Notes: generated by a model not told the origin, from the letters alone. A stretch of DNA of 64,000 bases from Angiostrongylus vasorum (GCA_018806985.1 JADANN010000290.1:744001-808000); one strand, 5' to 3'; numbered from the stretch's first letter, positions 12,761 to 29,440 are shown. Program-made: numbers and translations.

Positions 12761-15700
12761 TATATACGTATATATGTATACATATATATCTGGTTTTATT
12801 TTTGGTGGTTAAGATGGATAAATCTTAATATTTTCTAAATTACATCATTACATATAATAAAGTTCGTTATGAGCTATCACGTGCTTATTTAAATTTGAAA
12901 GCCTCTAGCACTTTCGAAAGGTCTTCACTTTCAGGATGAAACTGATACATTTGATTACGATTGTTTTAGATAATACTGAAAACTGTCAAAATATATGCTC
13001 TCCAATAGCCCCAGTAAGTTCTTTAGATAAAAGACGATTTTTTTAAAGCTGTCTATACCTTCGTGAGCTTCTCGTTCGTTTATCCGACACTTCAAGAGCG
13101 TCGAGAGTGTACGATGTCGGATCCAGTTCGGACGAAGCATATGTGATCTACAATCGAATCACTAAACGAAATTTCTGGATGAAAAATACCCATGCAACAT
13201 AAGATCCATAACACTTTCTAGTACAAAAGGTCATCACCCTTGCACCACAATCACATTTATAAGGTGACTTTTTTAAAAGTATTATCGCCATTTCTAATCA
13301 GTATGCAGAACATGGAAGCATGTAGGGTAGGCCTGTACAGATGGATCACATTGTTTTCGTTACTTCAGCTAAGTTTCAGACATTCTATTTACAAGAATTT
13401 AGCCTGTTGCTCGACCGACTGGCTGACTAACTGTCCGACTCAATGACGTCGTGGAAGGGAAGCCAAGAAGCAAACCTCCCTTGGGTTTAGAAATGCGCCC
13501 TGTAAGAATGATTTGGGAACACCTCAACTAGGGAGTGATGGACAGAACTCTACTGTGAACTACATGAAAAATCAATCAGCATTCAATATTTCAACTGGAA
13601 GGATCGTATCCTCAGGCTGAAGCTTAATCCTCTCCCGAACCTGCCTACTTTCTTACATGACCGTCTCAAAGTAGAGAGGTGAACAACAGAAAAAAGTACG
13701 GCGGTGGTGCGACGATTTAGATGATCCACTTATTATGTACTAATTTGTGCAATATTTAAGAAATAGTACCAATATTTATATAATAGATATAGACATTGAT
13801 TATTGTGCTCCCGCGATAGAACATTTCGCTTACCTACGTAAACAAACGTTTTGGGAATTTTAAAGATTTGAGCCAAAATAGTTATACGTCAATTTTAAAG
13901 TGATCTGATTTGTACAACTTCGAGAAAAAGTGGAAAGAAAGACTTGAAAAGCAAAACAGTTGTGAAAATCTCAAGGTGATTTGTTTTACATAACACTGAA
14001 AAGAAGTGAGACGAAATACTTGAAAACTGTTGTTGTGTGAGGGTTTTTTGGGACAAGTTCTATTGTTCGTTTCTCTAAACAACACTGGTGTTACCTTTGG
14101 CTCTTCTTTGTGTAAGCAATAATATTTAAGTTCCATTGTTTAGACAACAAATAGACGGCACCTTATTACACTTCTGATAGCGCCATTTTTCGGTCCTACT
14201 TAATGCAAATCCAATTCAAAAAGGGTGCGTGTGGCGCAGTGGTTGCAGGCGCCACTGTAACACACGTGGAATTGATCCTCGCGCCCATGGCTCACCAAGC
14301 CTTCCATCCCTCCCGAGTTGGCAAATTGGTACCAGACTTGTTTGGGAGGATAGAAGCACTGGCTCGATACATCGGTAGGCCACCGCAGGTCATTGTATAG
14401 GGCCAGTATGCATTCAATAACCTCCAATGATACTTAATGAAGTCGAATACATGGCGCATCCCTCAGAGATTGATCAACGTCGAGAGCTTTATCCCTTTAT
14501 CCTTTATTTTATCCTTAATTCAACACCGTGTCCTAGATTTCTTTTGCAAAACAAAGGTCGTAATTTGACAATGCCATTAATAATGAACACCTTATTGGAT
14601 TATTAAGCTAACAAGAGTCTGATAAAAGGTCGAGGTCGAGGTTTTTTTATCTACCTCGTGTTAGCTTAATAATCCAAAAAAGTTAGAGTTACTCTTCTTG
14701 GCTACTGAGTAATATTTCTCGTCTGAGGTGTTTAGGAGGATTCCCTGGTTATGAACATTTTTCGTTTATAAAATATTTCTTAATCAATCAGAAACGATGA
14801 GCGATTACTTTTCCACTACCTTCGGCTTCTCGTCGCTTTCCGGTCGTAACAGGTTGTCGATTGAAAAAAGAACACGCTGCCCTCTAAAAGTGTCGCTATC
14901 ATCATTATCAAGTGAGTGTGCCAAAAAAATCAACATTACAGTAGACAATTTACGTTCTTTACAAAGATTTACACAAATTAACTTGGTGTAGAGAACATGT
15001 AGGATGAACAATAAGTGACGAGTTTTCCAGTTCAGTCTTAAGAAGTGAACCAAAAAAACAGCTAAGGAATGTGAATGTTACCCTACCAGATCACAACTTA
15101 TTTTCAATACAATACATTACTGTTTACAGAGAAACTCATAAAGATTTGCAGAATTCAACGCCTTCCTCTAGTCTTGTGCTCGTATGTTTCTTGAAGCACA
15201 GACTTCTTCTAACCATCTGCTTCTTTAGCAGCTTACGTTAGCTCATACAAACCTAACTCTTATCGCTCTAAAAATAGATGGTATATATGATGTGCTTAAA
15301 ATTTCGACAATAGTAAACAATAGAAACATTCTCCTCTCTTTTTTCTCTTTGTTCGTCTACGATTTTTTATTTATTCATCTGTGTTTGGAACCCATCGCTC
15401 CCATCTTACGAATATTTTCAAATATTCCAAAAATAATTTTTTTTAATCCAGGAGGTTTTCTAACTTTTTCTAAACCCAATTTCCCAGAATTTTTTACAAA
15501 TTCCGAAGTTTTTTTTTGATTAAGGAATCTTTTTTAGGTTATCGCAAGAAACTTTAAGAACTCAAGAAAGTAGCCTAACACGCTGTCCAGGTTTTTCGAT
15601 TAGTTAGGACATTCTTGTCTGCTTATTTTATTTCTCACTCTGTCTTTTCTTCTTCCATTCCTTTTTCTTCCTACCTACTGAAGGATTGAATCGTTTTTTT

Positions 15701-16077
15701 TTGAGTGTAGACGAGAAACTAACCTGCTCATAATTGTCTTCAATTTCATTTTTTTACTTTATCGGCTCGCGGTAGAGAATTATTTAGCATCTGTTGAAGT
15801 TGAACGTTCATCAGCACGTATAGTTGAGTGTTAAGAGATGATCCTGAAGCAAATTTCATGAGTCAGAATTCATCGATTATGGACAGAAAAAACAAAAAGA
15901 AAAAAAAGAAGAAAAAGAAGAACCTAGTAATTGTGGAGACGGAAAAGGTTGCTGAATGGTGGAAGAACGCATCTGGGAGTTAAGTAAATCCTGTAGTGAG
16001 AACATGTTGCTGAACAACTGGTTGGGCTCATGAAGCCGGAAACATAACATACAAGTGGGCGTGGATTGTTCTCTCAT
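8160..16077 (-). CDS. scrt-1: Scratch/Snail-type C2H2 zinc-finger transcription factor
   Basis: Exons (-): 16077-15924, 14881-14820, 13147-13059, 10721-10643, 10542-10463, 8701-8623 and 8273-8160; phases agree at every junction. The first three encode a low-complexity leader with LQDLLNSQ, an EH1-like repressor motif FSIDNLLRP and an acidic linker. Four C2H2 fingers follow: [55 protein letters not shown] and [17 protein letters not shown]. The VYVSMPAL and NLSRHKQTHR signatures are those of Scratch, a neuronal repressor binding E-box-like sites. The fifth finger usual in the family is not found: the frame ends THTGL-stop at 8160. A candidate first exon, ATG at 16585 to a donor at 16537 (MRRPTLNEESNVFK), has suitable style but uncertain linkage. 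Introns hold SINE copies. Family identity is strong; start and C-terminus are uncertain. Confidence 0.85.
8790..9135 (+). repeat. SINE-D
   Basis: Defines family D with 30770-31085 and 52075-52440: GTTCGATTCCGCTCCGG (box-B-like), TTGGTACTGGACTTCTCCGGG, AAGCCACACGTAAAGCTT, GAGAAGTGCTGGTCCGC and an ATGTAAAATA tail. It lies in the 8702-10462 intron of the zinc-finger gene. Confidence 0.8.
9755..10100 (-). repeat. SINE-D, inverted copy
   Basis: Reverse complement of family D; on + it reads CTACTGCGGCGATCCCAGCA at about 9800, then CATCCATCATCCACG. It lies about 0.6 kb from the direct copy at 8790-9135, in the same intron and in opposite orientation, so the intron RNA could pair with itself. Confidence 0.7.
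10166..10196. repeat. Poly(T) tract
   Basis: Runs of T broken by single C residues, about 31 bp. It is poly(A) on the strand of the zinc-finger gene. It may be the A-tail of a worn retro-insertion. Confidence 0.8.
10325..10445 (+). repeat. SINE-B
   Basis: GGTGTGGTGGTGAGCGCGCTA (box-A-like), GCGCGTTCGTTCCCCACC (box-B-like), CACCTGCGGTCCAGAGTTTTG, ending ATATCTCAGCATCATT. The spacing of the two boxes is that of a tRNA-derived internal promoter. It ends less than 20 bp from zinc-finger exon 10463-10542. Confidence 0.8.
12060..12240. repeat. Low-complexity (RTAAYR)n tract
   Basis: Irregular repeats of TAATGATAA, AGTAACA and AATAATAG over about 180 bp. No reading frame or element is recognisable. 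Confidence 0.7.
12262..12440 (-). repeat. SINE-C, truncated, inverted
   Basis: On + it reads CGAATGGTGGCAAACCTCCC, TGATCCACAAGGGCGGCCAC, GACCTCGGGACTCCAGAGAA and ends near GGGCCTGCAGAACCAGTGAA. It covers only the 5' half of the family. Intron of the zinc-finger gene. Confidence 0.85.
12462..12728 (-). repeat. SINE-A, inverted, full length
   Basis: On + it starts GCTTTCGGCGTTCATCAATC and ends CCACTGCGCCACGCGTACCC. On - it is GTGGCGCAGTGG (box-A-like), GATCGATGCC region (box-B-like), CTCACCGAGCCTTCCATCC, AAGTCTGATACCAATTTGCC in reverse, and a GATAAAGC-type tail. It abuts a (TA)n tract at 12729. Confidence 0.85.
12729..12785. repeat. (TA)n microsatellite
   Basis: Tandem TA with CATATA and CGTATA interruptions, directly at the 5' end of the SINE-A copy. 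The same arrangement recurs at 62785-62832. Confidence 0.9.
14215..14510 (+). repeat. SINE-A, full length
   Basis: Begins AAAAAGGGTGCGTGTGGCGC, then GCCCATGGCTCACCAAGCC, TTGGCAAATTGGTACCAGAC, CACTGGCTCGATACATCGG, GAAGTCGAATACATGGCGC, ending GAGAGCTTTATCCCTTTATCC. Intron 13148-14819 of the zinc-finger gene, antisense to it. Confidence 0.88.
14595..14677. repeat. Hairpin remnant of foldback element (type 4)
   Basis: TTGGATTATTAAGCTAACA at 14595-14613 is the exact reverse complement of 14659-14677, a 19-bp stem with a loop of about 45 nt. The right arm with its TTTTTTTATCTACCTCGTG flank matches the termini at about 47150 and 55280, so it belongs to the same foldback type. Confidence 0.75.
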
Positions 16078-16599
16078 TGGTCGAAACGTTTTGGGCGGGG
16101 CTATGAAAATCTTCGGCGACTACTGTTTTTCACAGTACAACTTCATCGGAGATTTATGAAGCTTTATATATGACAGACTCATTCATTATAGCAACACTTG
16201 TCCACGTTGTTCAACATCAAGCAACACTTCATTTAGTAGTCATTATGATTGTGACATAAAATTCGAAAGAGCACTTCTGCTTTACCATGAATCAAATGCT
16301 CCTTCACTGCCAGAGAACAAAGCCCGACTTGAACCTCGCGAAAATTGAGAGTGGGCCGTGGTACTTTAGAATAAGAGATGAAGATTCCATGCAAAATGGT
16401 TGTTTTATTTTGTCTATATGTGCATTCATTCTTTAGTACACACTTTTTTCTCAGGTAGACAAATAGATAAATCTTGTAAAAAGCTCTTGAGATGTTCTAT
16501 TTAAATGACAAGCAAAAAATTCTCATCATGGCTTACCTTCTACTTTGAAAACGTTGGATTCCTCGTTTAACGTAGGACGCCGCATGCTTAGAGGAATCG

Positions 16600-19500
16600 G
16601 AGAAATGAGGATGTTATAATGCTACAAACCTCACTCCATTGTTTATGTCGTCGATAGTCTGTAGGAAAACTTCAGAACATATAGCAAGATACTAACTCGG
16701 GATTCCAACAGAACTTACACTGGACCAACAATGAATGTGTTAATAAGCAAAGTAGACCAAATATCGGCAGACCACAACCAGATATACTTGAAAGCTACTA
16801 CTAGGTGTCTATGATATATTAATACTAAGAACATATTCTCATAAGCAGTTTCGAAAACGGTCTTTGTGACAGTCTCAGTAGCCTGCACTCTACTATTTAA
16901 CTTTCATGCAGGAACACTTACCGTATCTCATAGTAAATCCTGGCAATGAGGATCAGCAGCAGGTGCCCGTCCGTACGGGTGGGTTCAACGCAAATCATCT
17001 CTAGAATCACTTGATTACGCAACGACGAATGCTCTACCTGGTCTGATTGGCACTAAATTTCTGGATTTTATTAGGTCTACAACGATGCATCTCGCTAATT
17101 ACTATAGAATATTTAAAAAAAGAAGCATCTATGGCAATATTTGCGATATGGTTCTTTATTGAGTCCTTTTTATAACATTCCATTCTCTTCAGCGAATTCT
17201 GTACATTTCACTTTGTTTTTACTGTTACTACCGTAGTAAATCCAAAGTTCATTCTACAAAACCAGAAACGTCACCATGGTTTGAGCTGCTTCACTTCAGC
17301 TTTAGAGAACAACTTCATACTTAATTGAGGTAGAAGAGTGACAAACGTTGCAAATGCAATTTCCAGGACCGACTTTCTATCAACCTTAGAATTGGTCAAC
17401 AGTTCTCTGTGTTCTTAATAAGTACATACGAGGTTGTTACTATACTATTTATTTATCCACAAAAGCAGAACCTTCGGCGAATTTGGCCTTCTTCATCTTC
17501 TTGTCGTAAATGTGACAGCCCAGTACTTACATAAGAACTCAGCACTGAGTTTCTTGCATGTTCTATTCTCTGTCTGCACTCGAATGCAATTCCAGAGGCT
17601 ACCGTCTTACCGTACCGGAAATGCGTCATCTGGTAGCTGACCTTCGCCGACCCCCTGTTGCGTAATGCGCGCCAACAAAAGACATCAACACCTGTTCTCG
17701 CGTCGGAACATGAACAGTTCAACTGATTGCTATACGGTATTCATGAAAATCTACTCTACACTAATTTTGTAGGGAAGAATAGAGCAATATTGCTGAGAAA
17801 CTTGTCATTGATTGACTCAAGGAAAGGAAAGTAAGCCCTTAGTGAGCGTCTAGCAGAGGAGCGACTAGATATCTAGGGTTAAGTTGAAGCTTTTTTTCGC
17901 GAAATCGAAATCCAACCTTTCAGAGAACTCTACGGCTATCTAGACCAGTAAAACAACTCTCATTGTCTATCTAGACAGGGAAAATCAACTTAATGAGCTA
18001 GACCGACAACACCGCATGAACTCTTTAATAATATATGACTACAGTAGTTTATAGTAAGTTAGAATTGACACAACTTTCTTTTTTCGCAAGGGATCATTAA
18101 GTGGTGTTTTGCTGCAAAAACTTGAAGGAATTTAATTGGATCAGGAGTGTTTCGATACGATGACCTTCCAGAACATCACACACATCATGTTTATCAGTGT
18201 TGCAAGATTTTTTGAACTATTTTAAAAAAGCTTTAATGTCTTCCTTTGTTGGTATCAGTAAAGGGTAGCAGCCAGCCGGTTTCTTTTTTTTTCATCGTCA
18301 TGAAGACATGTTGCTATAATTCTTCTGCAACGATTGATTACAAGATTTTGCAGCACTCCTTATATGGTAGACTACCTCTTCACTGTTTGAACGAGTTGGG
18401 GATTACCGATTCGTTTTCTGGGCTAGCGTTCTGCTTTTTCGACTTTGCTAGCCTATAATCTTAGCCGCATTAGGTAAAAAATCAGTAAATAAGTAGATAA
18501 ATAAATAGATTTTTGGGCAGCAAGGAATACCTTGATGATATCCTTACTGGTATACATCAGTGATTCAGTGCAGCAGCCAGGTGTCCATAGTGACCTCTTA
18601 CGTAACAGGGATTACTGGAAGCTACACATTGGTTATAGTAAAGAAAAGAAAACTACTAATGTACTGGATTAGTTCTATGTCCACAAATTGAACAGGATAT
18701 AATGTCGGAAGCGAAAAATAATATTATAAATGAAGACTGAGTAGTACTCACATTTGGCATTTTACCACTTCTCCCTTTTAACTAGGAATTCTATCAAACC
18801 TTCATTCCAGATTAGTAGCGAGTTCAGTTTTCTTCAATCTTCTTTGTGCTTTCATAGGAACTTAGTTGTTCTTACTTATTACTCTCTTATTATTATCTAT
18901 TTAGCTATCAATCTCCGTCACCAAGAAAAAAAAAGAAAACGAAGAAAAACTGGTTGATCACTTCATCGTGGTTGGGTAGTGTTTTGTTTTTCCGAATGAC
19001 ACGAACCGTAGTGGGTTGTTAATTCACTTTCTATGGCTTCTGACGTCGCTTTTAGTTCGAAATATTTCGATCTGGAAGTGGAATTCATGGGAGCTCGAGG
19101 CTGGTCAATGAGATCAAGAGGAAGCCAAGAGACAAATCGCGTAGGTGACGAGAAGCTTCAAAAGGACTTCAAAGATATCAAGTTCATCGATGTCTTCCCA
19201 CACTACGGTAGCTAATATCGAAATCTGTGAGATGCCTTGAGTTCGAACAATCACATATGGCGAGCTGTCAGATGCTATCGGTGTGTGGGGCGTTTCTCAA
19301 TTTCGGGACACCCCGGGGACACCGCCCTTTGATGACATAATCTATTCAGAAACACATCAAAGCCCGACCTAGACATCAGTTTCCGCCCTTCTCACCGCCC
19401 ACCCATCAGGGTTAATCGAGCATTGTTTGAAGTATATCTAATAGGTGTTTGGATGTTTCATCATTAGACAGTATATGTACGTATTCTAAGAATTTGATAA

Positions 19501-20214
19501 AACTACCGCTAGCGCACGGTACATTCTGGTTGGCTTGGAAGCGTTATCAGTTTCAGGATGGTGTTATCAATCACAAACACAACTTATCAAAATGTCTTTT
19601 GACGATTGCTGTTTTATGGACCGTCGGACACGACTAACACTGAGATCAAGAGGAAGACAAAGAGAAATCAGAAGACTGGAAGAAAGAGAGGAAAGCTAAT
19701 CCACACGGATCCATGAAAAACAACAGGACAAGCGTTTATCACCAAAAAAGAGATGTCCGACATTCTCACCAAATTTTAGAACTACAAAACAATGAACGAG
19801 GTCTCTAATGGCTACACTACAGTTCAAAACCTTTCTGAAGACTGACATCGATCACAGAATTCGAGAACCCTGTTGTGCCCTAATAAACAAAGTATCAAAT
19901 AATAGTAAATTATTAATATAGCAAATATAGTAGTTAAACTGACTAATAATTATACCAATATAATAGTATTCAATAATCAATAATAATGGATGAAAGGCCA
20001 ACAACAATAAATGAATAAATAAATGGCAAGTAAAGGACGACTGTTCAAAGAAGTGTTCTGTTCATTAGGTTGCATTTCTTTAATTTTAATGATCTCTAAT
20101 AACGTGCTGTATTTAACGATCTTGGTTGAAACTTGTCATTAATGGCTCATCAACACCTTATTTAAAATGTTTCAGAGCAGCTTAAGCTTCTGCTGAGGAT
20201 AACTTCCTCTTGTA
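16600..20214. other. 3.6-kb stretch, no gene recognised
   Basis: The frames present (for example 17453-17722 minus, 19033-19215 plus) match nothing I know and lack consistent splice context. An AT-rich low-complexity tract (ATAATAATAA type) lies at about 19890-20030. Further 5' exons or the promoter of the zinc-finger gene could lie here unrecognised. Confidence 0.4.
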
Positions 20215-20620
20215 CTTACTTGATACTTGAATGGCTGCCCTCACTGGTTGGCGGGCCCCAGCATAATCTCCATTTTTTTGGAGTTTCATTGTGGTTACCT
20301 GGAATCCCGAAGTCAGCCTGGCCAAAGTCTCCCCCAGGTATTCACCAGCACAGGCAGTCGCAGCCCTCGTGGATCAGACGGAGATTTGCTCCATGCGACT
20401 TTGATACCGTGGACCAGAGGGGGATTTGCTCCATGTGACTTTGATACCAGGAAGGTAGTGGTTCCTTGTACTAGTTTACTCTTAGCTAAGCTTCCTGATG
20501 GAAACGCCAGACTCCTCAACTTGGGAGACTCTACTAGGGGATGAATGCCCGCTGTACATCGCAGTCCAACACCGAGGAACACCTCCGAGCCACGATAAAG
20601 GGATAAACCGTTGCGGGGAA
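20215..20620 (+). repeat. SINE-C, near full length
   Basis: Starts TTGATACTTGAATGGC, passes GGGCCCCAGCATAATCTCC, CACAGGCAGTCGCAGCCC, GATTTGCTCCATGCGACT, and ends CACGATAAAGGGATAAACCG. A short internal duplication (GGAGATTTGCTCCATGCGA, then GGGGATTTGCTCCATGTGA) is specific to this copy. Its open frames are not genes. Confidence 0.88.
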
Positions 20621-22790
20621 TTTGAATTTCCTCTAGTAGAACTGGTAATGTGACAAGTCAATCATATGCATACGGCAAGCGTCGAATTATTGCCGAATGA
20701 ATACATGCCTCATTGCTAAGGAGGAACATATACGATTCTTAATTGATGGGTTTTCGCTCAGGGAAATTCTCTTCATGTAATGCTTACGTAACGAAACTGT
20801 CACCTTGCCATCTGCTTTCGGAAGAATTACGACTAGGCTAAGTCGCCTGTAATGAAAATGAGCTCGAGAAATTGGCAAAGATATCAGTAAAATCACAGCG
20901 CTTTGCTATTATTGTAAATACCGGCCCAATAGTCGGACTTCTTTGATTCTTACTACTTCTAGAAGAGAGTAAAAAAGCTCAACGATTTACCCTGTTATTG
21001 TGATTGTGAGGTGTTACTCAGCGCTAAGCTGTGGGAGGTTGAACACCACAGCGGGCTTACCTAAACTGAGAAAAATCACGACAGGTAGTAAAGCTGTGCT
21101 TGAACCTGGTTACATTGTTTTAAAATGGGTTATCCTAAGTCAGGACCACTTTCAGATCACAAGATAAATGAGAAGGCTCTTGTTGCTAAACGCTTATTTG
21201 ACTTATGAAGAATCTTTGTAAATTGAGCACAGACGCACCAAGTATCCAGGGCTTCTATGAACGGTTCTATTCCAACAAAATCGAAGGATTTTTCTCATCT
21301 CGAAAAAAAGTGAGAGAAAGTGGACTTTCCATCCTCGCGTAAGCCTCGTTGAAGTATGGATGGGCTTCGTCATACTAAACATTTCTCAAAATTTTGCTTG
21401 TTCACATGTCTCTTACTCATTAAACATTCCATCAGTCCTGTTGAAAACTATTCTAGTAAACAGTTTAGCATGGATAAATAAAAGACTGCACGAAAATGTC
21501 CGATGCTTTATAAGACCCTTTATATGGAACAGTGTGGTTTTGTTGGCTTTTCCATTCACTGATGACCTTGCATTCTAATAGATAACGTGCATAGTCTTTG
21601 GAGCATTTTCCTGTTGCCAATCATGGTGCTCAAGTCGTTAACGAACGTGTGAAGAATGCGATCTCATCTGTAGAACACGAATTTTACACAGAACTCCTCC
21701 ACTTTGTCCTCGTCATAACTTCATGTTAAAGCACAAGTGGTACACATTGGTAGTGGCAGAACTCGCTGACCTGGATCGAGACTCCACGGCTCCCTTGGCT
21801 CTTTTTAACTATCGCTTGTTTCGGTAAAATTTCTCAAGCATTATAAGAATTTTTTTCATGGCCAAAGCCTTCTGGTCTCGGCCGCTCTGTGAGTTCATAT
21901 CCTTTTTTCTCAGCTTTTATCAGGTACTCAACGGAAGAGTTCAGTTTGATCCTATATGTATTGTGGGAAAAGATCTTCAGGTTTGTCTCCTGGATCTGAG
22001 CAATCTAAAGTGCCGTTAGATGTTGCCAATTTCTTTGTGCAAATATAAGGAAATCTTTCATGATTAAGGAAGTGAGTTCATGTCTTTCTACTGTATTTGT
22101 CAATAAATATCATAAATATCTACGAGTAGCTTACCGAACTTTCCCCGGGTAAAGCAGGAGGCTAGTTGTAGGGAACAACTTTGAGTGGTCTCCTGTGCAT
22201 GCAAATCTCAGATTACACGGTTTTGGTTGAATTGATACTCAGGGTAGAATATTCCTAAATGTAAACACACACACATACATGTATGAATGCAGGTTCATAT
22301 GTATGATATATGTCAATCAGGAGAGTCCATGTCTCAAAACTGCCTACCCTTCGGCACAGCTGCTGGCCTACTTCTGACTTGCGTTTAACCTACCATCCGC
22401 CATGTGAGAATGCCCTGCTGGAAGCTCCTCACTGAAAAGTTACGTGACAATTTCGCTGTCATCTCAAGAACATAATGTCGGATAATTGACTTGTAATTTT
22501 GCACGCTACTTGTTGGGGTGCGGGAAACTTAGAGTACGTTAAACCAACCCCAACAATGCTTAAGAAACAACGGCTGTAAAAGGGAATTTTTAAAAAGAGT
22601 TCAGCATGGCGGTTCATATAAATAGGCGCAAAAACCTTCAGTAACTTTAAGAACGCATTCGTCTCTACCGCCGAATACGGCTTTGAAAGATTTCAGCATT
22701 CAGAAATCCTTACTGAATCAAGACAGGTCTTCCATGTACGCTGCAACAACTTCTCAAGAAAAAATTTCACTAATCTACACCACTATTCAT
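20621..22790. other. Spacer with a degenerate interspersed repeat
   Basis: No exon recognised. 21360-21578 and 43980-44170 give related peptides in translation (NISQNFACSH versus NVLKNFACSH, then similar TTTTCCATTNA ends), so both are probably worn copies of one unnamed repeat. A short (AC)n/(ATGT)n run lies at 22265-22310. Confidence 0.35.
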
Positions 22791-22792
22791 TA

Positions 22793-23072
22793 GGGGTGCG
22801 TGTGGCACAGTGGTCCGAGACGCCCTGCAGTAGACATGGGATCGAACCCCGCGCGCAAGGCTCACTAAGCCTTCTACCCCTCCGGGATCGACAATGTGGT
22901 GCCACACATGTCTGGGAAGAACAGCAGCACTGGCTCGATACATCAGTAGACCACCGCGAATCATTGTAAAGGGCAGGTATACATTTAGTCACCTTTACCG
23001 ATGCCTAATGAAGTCGAACGCATGGCGTATCCCTCAGGGGATTGATCAATGCCTAGAGCTTTGTCCCTCATC
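22793..23072 (+). repeat. SINE-A, full length
   Basis: GGGGTGCGTGTGGCACAGTGG, GGATCGAACCCCGCGCG (the best-preserved box B in the window), CACTGGCTCGATACATCAG, GAAGTCGAACGCATGGCGT, ending GAGCTTTGTCCCTCATCC. Confidence 0.88.
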
Positions 23073-23679
23073 CTTTATTGTGCAACAACTTCATGTTCAA
23101 TAAGAGTTCAATGGGGTGCAGACAACGACCTGATGATATGAGAACGACATCTGATTGTGGATTATTAAACCGACTGCATGTCGCCTTTTGGTGCCTCGTC
23201 GATTTATTCAAAAGAAAATAACGACTAGCCAAAGAAAATGTCTTTATGTGACGAATTTCTCCATGTGGTCCTATATGAGGGTCCAATTATGAAAATTCCT
23301 CATAATCTGCAGCATCCTAGTAGCTGGGGGAGAGCCTTCCAGAACTCGAACTGTAATACACAGTAAAGGGTTTTCCCCGTAGGTTTACACGAGGCCTAGC
23401 TGAGTAACTATGATTTATTTGCGCAGGAAACATTGCTAAGATTGAACCTATGCAACGCTACGATCATGTCAGCTACTTAATACACAGCAGAATCTGATGT
23501 AGACTTTAATGAAGTTCTCAATAGCTAAGGAAGGTTCAGTGATAGAAAATAGTTCTTTGGCGATTCCATTCAGCTCTTTCCGATCGTTTCTCTCAAACGA
23601 GGCTCAAATACAATTTCTAATCTGGTAATAGGAATCTACTCACAATGGCAATCAAATCTCGTCGATTTTCATGAAATGG

Positions 23680-23830
23680 AAATTATAAAGCAGTGGCCGA
23701 AACCGCACGTAAAAGTTGGGAGATCTCCGTGGATAATGGATGCGAGGAAACGAACTGTATGTGAGACGTGCTGGGATCCGCACAGTAGATGTGAAGATGA
23801 GTCAAAGGGAAAAAAGATTGCCACTAAGGG
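23680..23830 (+). repeat. SINE-D, 3' half
   Basis: CCGCACGTAAAAGTTGGGAG, ATAATGGATGCGAGGAAACG, GAGACGTGCTGGGATCCGCA and AGTAGATGTGAAGATGAGTC. The promoter half is missing. Confidence 0.8.
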
Positions 23831-24519
23831 ATTTATAGCCCACAACTGGATCTTATGAACATTGCTAGTCATAGAAGAATAATATAATTAGTGTCTGTTA
23901 CCAATAAGTAAAAAGCTAAAAGAGTTGTTTATTTGTGACTACAATAACTTAATGAAGAAATCAACTCTACTATTCACCAACCAGCATGGCTACCAATTCA
24001 CTAACCTCAAAGAAATAAATCCCATTGCATACGCAACCAAAGAGGGAGAAGTTGAACATGAGAGTCGCCCTACATTGCTATGATACATGTAGATAACTCT
24101 TATACCACTTTCTTCCAATTTTAGTACAGCAAACTCTTCACTAACAATTTTAGATAAACTACCGGGCAGTCTCTATGCAATGGGTACCAATGCAAAAAAC
24201 GAACGTTTTTTTTCTTTACACCAGAAAAAGCAACGATATAGGATGAAAGGTGGTCCAGTTTCCGAAACGGAACACCATTTTGGTCCCAAGGTTCCCCCCA
24301 TTTAGGACCTCTCCAGAAATTTAATCAGTGAAACTACTTTGACGCATGGTGACAATTACAGTTTTATTACCTACATGACGCAAAAACAAAGAAAAAGCAA
24401 GATAAGAAAGCAAATGGGTGCAACAAAACCACTTAACAGCATTGCCTTCCAATACAATTTCATTAAACAATAACAACAAAAATGACAACACATTATGAGT
24501 ATCGAACAGCTGTTGCTTA

Positions 24520-28658
<4,139 letters not shown>

Positions 28659-29064
28659 TTATAATCTTAAGCGGTAATTGTAAGTCAGTAATGGAAGTAA
28701 CGAGTAACTTACTACTCAGCAAATATTTCGATAAGAAAAATGGCTTGACGTTAGTGACAACAGCCGGGGACCGAGGACAACAACGGATTCGGAGAAATAG
28801 TGTGCGGTTTGTAATATTCTAGAGAAACAGAGAAAACAACAGGCGCGCAGCAAATAATGTTGGAGCGCCGTAAACCGGCATGTGATCTCATTGTACTTCC
28901 TCTTGTCATATCCCACTATAAACCACATTACTCCGTAATTACTCAGTTATCAGAGCGGCTTTTTCGCTGATTTTCGTCGGAATTTGGCCGTCGATTTAAT
29001 TTAAATTTCATGGTACGACTATATTTTATTATAAATAATGTAGCAGCTAATACTTGACATTTGG

Positions 29065-29440
29065 TACTTGAATGGCCCCCTCCTCACTGGTTGTGCGGGC
29101 CCCAGCATAATCTCCCTTTTTTTCGGAGATTCGCTGGTTAAGCCATTGTGGTTCTCTAGAATTCCGAGGTCAGCCTGGCTAAGGTTTGCCCAAGTCTTCA
29201 CCACCACAGGCAGTCGCCGCCCTTGCGGATCAGAGGGAGATTTGCCACCAGGCGAGTTTGATACCAGGACGGAGGTGGATCCTGGTATTGGTTTACTCTT
29301 AGCTAGGCTTCCTGATGGAAACGCTGGACTCCTTCTCAGCTTGGGAGACCCTGCGAGGGGATGAATCCCGCGCTGTATATCGCAATCCGACACCGAGGAA
29401 CACCACCCAGCTACGATGAGGCGGTAAACCGTTGGGAGCT
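29065..29440 (+). repeat. SINE-C, full length
   Basis: TACTTGAATGGCCCCCTCC, GGGCCCCAGCATAATCTCCC, CACAGGCAGTCGCCGCCC, GATTTGCCACCAGGCGAG, CTTCCTGATGGAAACGCTGG, ending CGATGAGGCGGTAAACCG. It is the cleanest copy for defining the family. Confidence 0.9.

Noticed and set aside
14215..14400. tRNA gene suggested by box A and box B
   Set aside because: Box-like sequences occur in every SINE-A and SINE-B copy; none folds by eye into a cloverleaf with an acceptor stem, so they are tRNA-derived repeats.
20227..20544. 105-codon open frame
   Set aside because: It lies wholly inside a SINE-C copy; equivalent frames appear in other copies with stops, so it is not a gene.
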